Both the position numbers and the translations under genes were made by a program. The notes beneath the pieces are model-generated. The model was not told the DNA's origin. It was given only the letters and a program-made list of their open reading frames with translations, and made no database searches. From Herminiimonas arsenitoxidans (lineage in GTDB: Bacteria; Pseudomonadota; Gammaproteobacteria; Burkholderiales; Burkholderiaceae_D): a stretch of DNA of 64,000 nt. The stretch is taken from positions 3,286,001 to 3,350,000 of the forward strand of contig NZ_LT671418.1 in assembly GCF_900130075.1 (NCBI RefSeq). The letters are read 5' to 3'. This document shows, piece after piece, positions 57,048 to 64,000 of this stretch. The first letter of the stretch is position 1. Each line of letters starts with the position of its first letter.

Positions 57048-57524
57048 ATGCAAAACAAACAACAATCTCTCGGCGGAACCGAGGTATTGGCGTTTACGCT
57101 AGGCAGCGAAGAATACGGTATCGATATTCTGAAAGTGCAGGAAATCCGCGGTTACGATGCCGTCACCAAAATCGCTAATGCACCTGAGTTCATCAAGGGT
57201 GTCATTAATCTGCGCGGCATCATTGTTCCGATTGTCGACATGCGCATCATGTTCAAACTCGGTTTGCCGACGTATGACCAATTCACGGTGGTCATTATTC
57301 TTAATATTGGCAATCGTGTAGTCGGAATGGTGGTCGACAGCGTTTCTGACGTCATTACGCTGAATAACGAACAGATCAAGCCTGCGCCAGAAATGGGAAC
57401 CGCGATGGATACGGATTATTTGATCGGGTTGGGAACGATCGAAGAACGCATGCTGATCCTGGTTGATATTGACAAGCTGATGTCATCCTCCGAAATGGGG
57501 CTGATCGAAAAAATTGCGGCCTGA
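57048..57524 (+). CDS. cheW: Chemotaxis coupling protein CheW
   Basis: CheW links chemoreceptors to the CheA kinase. The 158-residue protein starts at [10 protein letters not shown]; the frame extends upstream to a GTG at 56955, but that part is not family-like. CheW motifs are visible: [24 protein letters not shown], then [19 protein letters not shown], and [12 protein letters not shown]. It lies 38 bases upstream of the first MCP gene, so they share a transcript. Confidence 0.95.
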   Translation: MQNKQQSLGGTEVLAFTLGSEEYGIDILKVQEIRGYDAVTKIANAPEFIKGVINLRGIIVPIVDMRIMFKLGLPTYDQFTVVIILNIGNRVVGMVVDSVSDVITLNNEQIKPAPEMGTAMDTDYLIGLGTIEERMLILVDIDKLMSSSEMGLIEKIAA

Positions 57525-57562
57525 GAATAGAGCTGCTTCACATAATTAACTGGTCTGAGGGA

Positions 57563-59254
57563 ATGATGTTCAATAATTTATCAATCAAGATGCGTCTCAT
57601 CGGCACGATGGCTTTCATGGGAATGATGCTGATTGTCGGTGGTGCGATGGGTGTGATTGGCTTGCAAAGCACGAACGACTCACTGAAGGATGTCTACGGC
57701 AATCAACTGGCATCTTCTCTTGCCATCAATCTGTCGATGACGCGGATGTTCCAGGCGCGTTCGGCCATTGATCGTGTCGTCCTTAAACCGGATGCGCCTA
57801 CTGTAGGTGACTTGATCGCGCGTTCAGCAACGCTGCGTGCCCAATCTGATGCGGCATGGAAGGATTACTACTCCTTGCCGATGAATGCGGATGAAAAGAA
57901 ACTGGCTGATATCGTCACCGAAAAACGCAATATTTATGTGCGTGATGGCGCACTTCCTCTGCTCGCTGCCGTGCAAGCCGGGCGGCATGCAGAAGCCAGC
58001 GATCTCATGTTTGTAAAGACCTCACCTTTATTTACTGACATGCGTGAGAGCGCAGAGAAGCTGACGGACTTTCAATTGAAGACTGCCGCTGCAGCGTATG
58101 AATCCAGTCAATCCATGTACAGCATGTTCCGCATTGCGGCGATTGGTGGCGTTTTGTTTGGGTTGCTGGCTGTTTCAATATCAGCTTTCTTCCTGATCCG
58201 CGCGATCATGCAACCGCTGCAGGAAATGCTGGGTCATTTCGGTGCGATTTCTTCTGGTGATTTGACTAGCCGTATCGAAGTCAAATCCAAGAATGAAATG
58301 GGCGTGCTGATGCACGGCTTGCAAAAAATGCAGACTAGCTTGACCGAAACTGTACACAACGTTCGTCAAGGCAGTACGGCGATCAGTACAGCGACCACGC
58401 AAATCGCAGCGGGCAATCTGGATTTGTCCAGCCGCACTGAACAGCAAGCCAGCTCACTGGAAGAAACAGCTTCGTCGATGGAAGAGCTGACCTCGACTGT
58501 GAGACAGAACGTTGACAACGCACGCCAAGCCAACCAGCTTGCCGCATCTGCTTCCAGCGTTGCAGAAAAAGGCGGTGCAGTGGTGTCGCAAGTGGTCGAT
58601 ACGATGGAAGACATCAATACTTCTGCCAAAAAGATTGTGGACATCATTGGCGTTATCGACGGCATTGCCTTCCAAACCAATATTCTGGCCTTGAATGCCG
58701 CAGTGGAAGCAGCCCGTGCCGGCGAGCAAGGTCGTGGATTTGCCGTGGTAGCGAGTGAAGTGCGTAATTTGGCGCAACGCTCGGCTGCAGCAGCGAAAGA
58801 AATCAAGACCTTGATCGGTGACTCTGTCGGTAAAGTAGAGATCGGCAGCAAGCTGGTCGGTGAAGCTGGCGTCACGATGGAAGAAGTTGTGCACAGTGTT
58901 AAACGTGTGACTGACATCATGTCCGAGATCATGGCGGCGAGCCAGGAACAAAGCGCCGGCATCGAGCAAGTGAATCAGGCCATTGGTCAGATGGATCAAG
59001 TCACGCAGCAGAATGCAGCGTTGGTAGAGGAAGCTGCAGCTGCAGCGGAATCGCTCAACGAACAAGCGATCAAGTTGGCAGAAGCAGTCAGTGTCTTCAA
59101 ACTGGATCGCATGGAAGTATCCGCATCCGCCAAGACGGCAACAAAAATCGCAGCAGTAGCACCTGCCAAACGTGCGATTGCAGCACCTGCACCAGCGCGT
59201 AAGAAAGTGTCGAATGGTGTAGCGGCAGGCGGCGATGACTGGGAAGAGTTTTAA
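57563..59254 (+). CDS. Methyl-accepting chemotaxis protein 1
   Basis: This is a 563-residue receptor: TM1 (about 11-31), a periplasmic four-helix-bundle sensor (about 32-190), TM2 (about 190-212), HAMP (about 213-265) and the signalling rod. The kinase-control tip contains IDGIAFQTNILALNAAVEAA. It ends DDWEEF, which fits the aromatic-xx-aromatic tether for CheR/CheB at receptor C-termini (NWETF in E. coli). The ligand is unknown. Its signalling region is nearly identical to that of the next gene. Confidence 0.95.
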   Translation: MMFNNLSIKMRLIGTMAFMGMMLIVGGAMGVIGLQSTNDSLKDVYGNQLASSLAINLSMTRMFQARSAIDRVVLKPDAPTVGDLIARSATLRAQSDAAWKDYYSLPMNADEKKLADIVTEKRNIYVRDGALPLLAAVQAGRHAEASDLMFVKTSPLFTDMRESAEKLTDFQLKTAAAAYESSQSMYSMFRIAAIGGVLFGLLAVSISAFFLIRAIMQPLQEMLGHFGAISSGDLTSRIEVKSKNEMGVLMHGLQKMQTSLTETVHNVRQGSTAISTATTQIAAGNLDLSSRTEQQASSLEETASSMEELTSTVRQNVDNARQANQLAASASSVAEKGGAVVSQVVDTMEDINTSAKKIVDIIGVIDGIAFQTNILALNAAVEAARAGEQGRGFAVVASEVRNLAQRSAAAAKEIKTLIGDSVGKVEIGSKLVGEAGVTMEEVVHSVKRVTDIMSEIMAASQEQSAGIEQVNQAIGQMDQVTQQNAALVEEAAAAAESLNEQAIKLAEAVSVFKLDRMEVSASAKTATKIAAVAPAKRAIAAPAPARKKVSNGVAAGGDDWEEF

Positions 59255-60990
59255 GTTATCACTTGCTGTAATCAGGTAAGCGCTGCGCCGCTTGCCTGAT
59301 CAATCTTGTTATGGTCGGGGACACATCTTGTTCTCGACCGATCTCGACAAAATGATGGCGTTTTCTGCAATGGAAAAATAGAGCAGCAGAACGATACATC
59401 ATGAACATCTCCCTCGAAGCACTCCCTCATCTTAAGTAAAAAATGCAAATAACGAATTTGAAAATCGGCGTACGGCTGGGCATGGCGTTCGCCGTTGTAC
59501 TGGTATTGATGGCATCCATGATAGTGATTGGTGTATGGCGCCTGCAAGCAGTCGCACAAGCAACTGTGCACATGGAGGCCGCTGCGCAGACAGAGCGTTT
59601 ATCGCATCAATGGTATCTGGGTAATATCGCCAACGCGGTGCGTACCACGGCACGTGTGAGAAGCAACGATGCTGAAGTACAGAAACAATTCCAGACCGAG
59701 ATGGAAGCGCAAAGTATCGAAATCACCAAGCTGCAAGATCAAATCAGTAGCCAGATTCAAAGTGATGAAGGCAAAAAACTGATGAGTGTGGTGGGTGACA
59801 AGCGCAAGGAGTATATGGATATCCGCAAGGATGTCTTCAAGCTCAAGAGCGAAGGCAACGCAGCCGCCGAAGTAACGGCAAAAAAAATGATTGAAACCAA
59901 GATGGATCCAGCATTGGATTCCTATAACAATTCAGTCCTGGCGGTGGTGGAGTTTCAACAAGGGATTTTCCAGAAAGCGAAAACTGCTGTCGATGATTTG
60001 TATCTATCCGGTCGCGCTGTATTGATTACCTTGGGAACGATTGCATTGGCATTGGGTGCTTTACTCGCGTGGTTGCTGTCACGCAGTATCACGCGTCCCT
60101 TGGGATACGCGGTCGAAGTTGCACGTACAGTCGCTTCTGGCGATCTGCGCAACAAGATTGAAGCCAAGTCGAGCGACGAAACCGGACAATTGCTGCAAGC
60201 GTTGAAGGACATGAACGACGGCTTGGTCAAGAGCGTGAGCGAAGTCAGAACGGGTATCGATACCATTGCTACAGCATCGAGTCAGATCGCAGCGGGCAAT
60301 CTGGATTTGTCCAGCCGTACTGAAGAGCAAGCCAGCTCACTGGAAGAAACAGCCTCATCAATGGAAGAGCTGACTTCAACCGTGAAGCAGAATGCCGACA
60401 ATGCACGTCAAGCCAATCAACTTGCAGTATCTGCCTCCAGCGTGGCAGAAAAAGGTGGTGCAGTGGTGTCGCAAGTGGTCGATACGATGGAAGAAATCAA
60501 TTCCTCTGCCAAGAAAATCGTGGACATCATTGGCGTCATCGACGGCATTGCTTTCCAGACCAATATCCTGGCCTTGAATGCCGCGGTAGAAGCAGCACGT
60601 GCGGGTGAACAAGGCCGAGGATTTGCCGTAGTCGCAAGTGAGGTGCGCAATCTGGCACAACGTTCGGCCGCTGCCGCAAAAGAAATCAAGGCACTCATAG
60701 GCGACTCTGTCGATAAAGTCGAGACCGGTAGCCGACTGGTAGAAGAAGCTGGCGTGACGATGGATGAGGTTGTGCAAAGCGTGAAGCGCGTGACCGACAT
60801 CATGTCCGAGATCATGGCCGCGAGTCAGGAACAAAGCGCTGGCATCGAGCAAGTGAATCAAGCCATCGGTCAGATGGATCAAGTCACGCAGCAGAACGCA
60901 GCGCTGGTAGAAGAGGCTGCAGCCGCAGCCGAATCACTCAATGATCAAGCGGCCAAGCTGGCAGAAGCCGTTAGCGTGTTCAAGCTGGAT
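58402..60990 (+). repeat. Direct repeat of MCP signalling regions
   Basis: Bases 58402-59107 and 60285-60990 (706 bases each, constant offset of 1883) run co-linear without any insertion or deletion that I can see and are very similar, sharing long identical blocks such as the one around ATCGCAGCGGGCAATCTGG. They encode the cytoplasmic signalling domains of the two tandem receptors, so the entry spans both copies and the DNA between. Confidence 0.8.
59271..59300 (+). terminator. Probable terminator between the two MCP genes
   Basis: A 12-bp stem (59271-59282 with 59289-59300, one G-T pair) with a 6-base loop follows the first MCP stop. The T tract after it is poor, so it may be partial or a stabilising 3' stem. 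Confidence 0.6.
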
Positions 60991-61143
60991 GGTGTAGAAG
61001 TGTCTGCACCGATCAAACGAACTGCAAAAATCTCAGCGGTGGCATCGCATCGTGCTCCTGCCCAACGTACGATCGCTGCACCAGTACGTCAAAAAGTTGC
61101 GAATGGCGCAGCAACGGGCGGGGACGATTGGGAAGAGTTTTAA
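59443..61143 (+). CDS. Methyl-accepting chemotaxis protein 2
   Basis: This is a 566-residue receptor with the same layout as its neighbour: TM1 (about 10-30), periplasmic four-helix bundle (about 31-185), TM2, HAMP, signalling rod and a terminal GGDDWEEF tether. The periplasmic half differs strongly from MCP 1, so the two receptors sense different signals through the same output. A strong terminator follows. The 188-base gap from MCP 1 contains a hairpin, so expression may be separate. Confidence 0.95.
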   Translation: MQITNLKIGVRLGMAFAVVLVLMASMIVIGVWRLQAVAQATVHMEAAAQTERLSHQWYLGNIANAVRTTARVRSNDAEVQKQFQTEMEAQSIEITKLQDQISSQIQSDEGKKLMSVVGDKRKEYMDIRKDVFKLKSEGNAAAEVTAKKMIETKMDPALDSYNNSVLAVVEFQQGIFQKAKTAVDDLYLSGRAVLITLGTIALALGALLAWLLSRSITRPLGYAVEVARTVASGDLRNKIEAKSSDETGQLLQALKDMNDGLVKSVSEVRTGIDTIATASSQIAAGNLDLSSRTEEQASSLEETASSMEELTSTVKQNADNARQANQLAVSASSVAEKGGAVVSQVVDTMEEINSSAKKIVDIIGVIDGIAFQTNILALNAAVEAARAGEQGRGFAVVASEVRNLAQRSAAAAKEIKALIGDSVDKVETGSRLVEEAGVTMDEVVQSVKRVTDIMSEIMAASQEQSAGIEQVNQAIGQMDQVTQQNAALVEEAAAAAESLNDQAAKLAEAVSVFKLDGVEVSAPIKRTAKISAVASHRAPAQRTIAAPVRQKVANGAATGGDDWEEF

Positions 61144-61167
61144 TCGTCTGCTCTTTGCATCTCTTTT

Positions 61168-61197
61168 AAAAGGCCGGGTTCTTACCCGGCCTTTTTT
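61168..61197 (+). terminator. Rho-independent terminator after MCP 2
   Basis: AAAAGGCCGGGT pairs with ACCCGGCCTTTT around a TCTT loop, followed by more T residues. Confidence 0.93.
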
Positions 61198-61317
61198 ATT
61201 TTCTGCCGTACTTTGCTCGACTATCGTTTTTCGTCTTCTTTGCTTGTCCGACTGATGTCTGTGCAATGCAAGCATGTCTGATTATTTTCTTTCTCGCTTA
61301 TTTTTCATATCTAAAAA

Positions 61318-61335
61318 TATTTCCATGTGGAAATA
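61318..61335. repeat. Short inverted repeat
   Basis: TATTTCC-ATGT-GGAAATA is a perfect 7-bp palindrome with a 4-base centre, 420 bases upstream of the DUF11 gene and without a following T tract. It looks like an operator rather than a terminator. Confidence 0.4.
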
Positions 61336-61601
61336 AAATTCAGTGAGATAGCCACCACTACTTGTTGTGTGGATGTAACTCAGTGTTTTGCGTTTACATG
61401 TTTGTCATGCAGGCGATAGACATCATCCGGTCTCTCTGTACTTCACTTCGTTTTTCTCCGCGCTTTTCTACTCATCCTCATAGCAGTTTCAGGGTTTTTC
61501 AGACCTTCTATTTTGACGTTAATCAACCTCCGGCAACGATTGCTGCACGGGTGTTTTTAACTGTCCTTTTCCGCTGTTCCACACACTGCATTTTTATTTC
61601 T

Positions 61602-61631
61602 GTTTGCAAATGTTTGCGAACGTTTACATGC
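61602..61631 (+). repeat. Three phased 10-base repeats upstream of the DUF11 gene
   Basis: The units share GTTTGC or GTTTAC at a 10-base period, one turn of the helix each. Such phasing is expected for cooperative protein binding on one DNA face. Confidence 0.4.
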
Positions 61632-61753
61632 CGTTTCAGAGGGGGAACTTTATATTCCGTTCGGCAATTCCCGTGCATCAAATCAATTATTTAAACAGCA
61701 GATTGTTGCGACTTTGTGTTTAGAAAATTATTTAAAAAGTAGATAGGCCTGTC

Positions 61754-64000
61754 ATGTTGCGTTCACCATTCTTTGCCGGATTCTCTTTCCTTACTGTGTT
61801 GCGCTCTGCGTCACTGGCTGTGCTGATCGGTATGTTGCCGATGTCTGCATTTGCGGCATTGACGGCCTCCGTGACGACGCCTGATCCTTCTTCATTTTTC
61901 CCTGGTGAGGTGAGAATCCTGCGCATTACTTTGTCGAATAGCGTCGGTACGCAGATCGATAACACTGCATTCGATAATAATTTGCCGGGGACTTTGCCTA
62001 ATGGTTTGAAGATCGCTGGTACACCTACTTCTACCTGTGGCGGCACGCTAACAACGGTACTAGGCACGCAACAAATCAAACTGGCGAACGGGATTATTCC
62101 TGCATCAAGCAGCGGTACTGATGGCGTATGTACGATCGATATTCCAGTGACGGCCGGGACTTCGACAGGGAGCGCAGCCAGCTATGATTACCAGCTTGGC
62201 AATGGCGCAGTAACGGGAGTTGAGGGTCTTACTGCTGTGGCAAACAGTGGTTTCGTCACACAAACATTTGGTGTGAGGGCATTGCAGCAACCGCAGATTG
62301 CGAAGTCGTTTGGCAACTCCACACTCATACTTGGCGGCACATCTACGCCGTTGACTGTAAAGGTTACGAATCCTAATTCTGTCGCCATTGGCAGCTTCAA
62401 TATTGCCGATGCTTTTCCTCAGCTTGGCGGCAATGGAATTATCAAGGTGGCAGCTGTACCGAATGCGACGGCTAGCTGTAGTGATGGTTCCATACCCGTA
62501 TTTAGCGCGGGCATTGGCGCCACAACGATAAGCGGTTCCGGTTCATTGCCGGCGAGTGGCAGTTGTACCTTCACCGTCAATGTCGAAGCGAATCAGACGA
62601 ATGGTGCTTACACAACCGGGGCACAAACCAATCTGATTAATCGTACTAGTGATTTCAGTACGGGTTTGGGCATGCCGGCAGCTGCGGATGCAAAGGCAAC
62701 GATCACGGTAGTTTCGCCACTGCAGGTGAGCAAGGCATTCCCCAAAACGGCACTTTCCAGTGGCGAGGCCGGCAGCTTTGTGATTACCCTGAAAAATGAA
62801 GGTAATACGGCTCTGGCTATTACCAGTTTTAGCGATACGCCTATCGATGGTGTGGGTGGAGCGACCGCGACTAAGGGCTTGCTGGTTACCAGCTCATCCA
62901 ATACATGCGGTGGCACAACGACGAATACTGCAGTCGGCATTACGCTCAATGGCGGCAGCATTCCCGCTAACGGTACTTGTACCGTCACCGTCAATTTCAC
63001 CGGCAGCGTTCAATCAACCGGTGTACCCGTTACTTATACAAATTCGCTGCCTGAAGGTGCGGTCGATGTCGGCATTCCTGCGATACGCAGTCAAGATGCT
63101 TCAGCGACTATTTTGGTTGCCGATGATTTACGTATCTTGAAGAGTGCAACACCTGCAGTCGTTGCACCCGGGAATCCGATTCAATACCAGATCACGGTGG
63201 AGAATTACGGCGTCGGTGTGATTAACAACGTCACCGTGACCGATCCGTTCAGCCATGGTCAAACATTTTTGACCGGCAATATCAATGGCATCAACTATTT
63301 ACCGACAGTGGAAGGTGCTGGTTGCGGAACGCTAAGTTCTAGCAGCGTGGTCGGTGCGACTTCTGCCGTTCTTGCGCTTAGTTCTATTCCCGGACGCAGC
63401 AATATCAATGTACCGGGTACGTGTACGGTCAAATTCTGGGCAATGACTTCACTGACAGTCAATACCTCAACCGACAACACGATTGCTGCTGGTGGCGTTT
63501 GCTACAACAACGGTGCTGGAAACATCTGTAACGGTAGTCCTTCAAATCCAACGGGGCCTAACAATACGGTACCGGTTCTTGCTGCGACGAAGGCATTTGC
63601 TGAATCTACTCCGGGCGTCAATACTTTTTCTGAAGGCACGATCGTTCGTATGACGATTACGCTGAAGAATAAGTCGGCAAATCCGCTGACCAATGTAAGC
63701 ATCTCGGATACCTTGAAGCTCGCGAATACTGGTGGTGGGCAATTGCGTATTGCAACACCGTCGAATGCAGCCAGTACTTGCGGTACTCCGACGATAGATG
63801 CTGTCGCAGGTTCCACATCGATAGCAATGAATGGCGGGACGGTGCCAGCGCGGGCAGATGGCGGAACCGGTGCCGATGGCACATGCGTATTACTCGTTGA
63901 TGTGGTTGGGCCAGCAGGTGTTTATCCGAATACTGCAACGGTCGGTGGCACTGAAACATTGGCTAATAATCAACCGCGTGCGCTTGTACCGCTTGCGACG
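61754..64000 (+). CDS. Large secreted DUF11-repeat surface protein, 3' end beyond the window
   Basis: The frame is open for 749 codons to the window end. It begins MLRSPFFAGFSFLTVLR with a long hydrophobic signal segment ending near AFA-AL at about 35. The rest is made of beta-sandwich repeats about 100-130 residues each, rich in Thr, Ser, Gly, Asn and Val. The best DUF11 match starts near residue 460 (LRILKSATPAVVAPGNPIQYQITVENYG region), with Cys pairs such as TCGG and GTC in each unit. Such proteins are surface-exposed or extracellular and may mediate adhesion. Whether an anchor or secretion signal exists at the C-terminus cannot be seen. Confidence 0.8.
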   Translation, partial: MLRSPFFAGFSFLTVLRSASLAVLIGMLPMSAFAALTASVTTPDPSSFFPGEVRILRITLSNSVGTQIDNTAFDNNLPGTLPNGLKIAGTPTSTCGGTLTTVLGTQQIKLANGIIPASSSGTDGVCTIDIPVTAGTSTGSAASYDYQLGNGAVTGVEGLTAVANSGFVTQTFGVRALQQPQIAKSFGNSTLILGGTSTPLTVKVTNPNSVAIGSFNIADAFPQLGGNGIIKVAAVPNATASCSDGSIPVFSAGIGATTISGSGSLPASGSCTFTVNVEANQTNGAYTTGAQTNLINRTSDFSTGLGMPAAADAKATITVVSPLQVSKAFPKTALSSGEAGSFVITLKNEGNTALAITSFSDTPIDGVGGATATKGLLVTSSSNTCGGTTTNTAVGITLNGGSIPANGTCTVTVNFTGSVQSTGVPVTYTNSLPEGAVDVGIPAIRSQDASATILVADDLRILKSATPAVVAPGNPIQYQITVENYGVGVINNVTVTDPFSHGQTFLTGNINGINYLPTVEGAGCGTLSSSSVVGATSAVLALSSIPGRSNINVPGTCTVKFWAMTSLTVNTSTDNTIAAGGVCYNNGAGNICNGSPSNPTGPNNTVPVLAATKAFAESTPGVNTFSEGTIVRMTITLKNKSANPLTNVSISDTLKLANTGGGQLRIATPSNAASTCGTPTIDAVAGSTSIAMNGGTVPARADGGTGADGTCVLLVDVVGPAGVYPNTATVGGTETLANNQPRALVPLAT

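Larger units (their letters stand above)
61198..61753 (+). other. Long intergenic region upstream of the DUF11 protein
   Basis: This stretch of over 500 bases lacks a credible gene; a frame at 61362-61694 is of low-complexity composition. It contains an inverted repeat TATTTCC-N4-GGAAATA at 61318-61335. It also has three 10-base units at 61602-61631 (GTTTGCAAAT, GTTTGCGAAC, GTTTACATGC), with the sequence CGTTTACATG seen also at 61391-61400. These may be regulator sites. Confidence 0.55.

Noticed and set aside
58366..60882. Several minus-strand frames of about 130 to 200 codons across the MCP genes
   Set aside because: They appear in the same place in both MCP copies because the copies are duplicates; the residues are those expected from antisense of an Ala- and Gln-rich coding sequence.
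61362..61694. Plus-strand frame of 110 codons before the DUF11 gene
   Set aside because: The composition is Phe/Cys/Arg-rich and no start signal precedes it. It is probably noncoding.
1..64000. Defence systems, prophage, integrons, tRNA or rRNA genes
   Set aside because: I scanned for the usual motifs and found none.

Overview
This window looks like the chromosome of a betaproteobacterium of the Oxalobacteraceae, closest in feel to Herminiimonas or Janthinobacterium sp. Marseille. That placement is inference from gene content, moderate GC by eye, and gene order (recA-recX, fba-purC-purE-purK-tsaC, pilA with a sigma-54 promoter). It has no rRNA, tRNA, insertion sequence or CRISPR array that I can see. 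Most of it is ordinary housekeeping DNA interrupted by several accessory modules.

Layout: 1-944 is the 3' part of purM. 1033-5162 (minus) is a complete Anbu proteasome-like operon: circularly permuted ATP-grasp, alpha-E protein, transglutaminase-like protease, Anbu peptidase. 5240-9813 (minus) is a response regulator, histidine kinase, DUF4212 small subunit and sodium:solute symporter, apparently one operon. 9924-13495 has an RNase H protein, SOS-controlled recA, recX and a histone-deacetylase-like amidohydrolase. 13875-17958 has a PP2C phosphatase, an FHA protein, a sigma-54-driven type IV pilin and an AT-rich GT-C/TPR membrane protein that may glycosylate the pilin. 18014-23623 holds moaC, a BepA-like protease, a YheT-type hydrolase, small proteins and ilvE. 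23988-35371 is core metabolism and repair (pgk, fba, purCEK, tsaC, msrA, guaC, tcdA, pdxH), with a truncated AMP-binding protein in its midst.

35500-39500 is a four-gene set (ArnT-like GT-C, GT2, GtrA, ChbG/NaxD-like deacetylase) with the composition of lipid A hexosamine-modification loci. 39516-44355 (minus) is a FecR/LysM protein, a CHASE2 histidine kinase and a response regulator. 44832-49655 is the most unusual region: an acetamidase/formamidase, two tiny XapX-domain membrane proteins, and a protein in which an AraC-family regulator is fused to a second full-length amidase domain. 49808-56607 is a copper/silver efflux set (Met-rich periplasmic protein, CusC, CusB with a fused CusF domain, CusA, CusF). 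It is followed by a decayed remnant of an amidase 3' end, so the efflux genes are bracketed by amidase sequence in direct orientation. 57048-61143 is cheW and two MCP genes sharing a long co-linear repeat. From 61754 a large secreted DUF11-repeat protein runs off the window end.

The strongest candidate for an undescribed system is the amidase / XapX pair / AraC-amidase fusion locus. I propose that it is an amide uptake and hydrolysis unit controlled by a regulator that uses an enzyme paralogue as its sensor; this is inference and untested.
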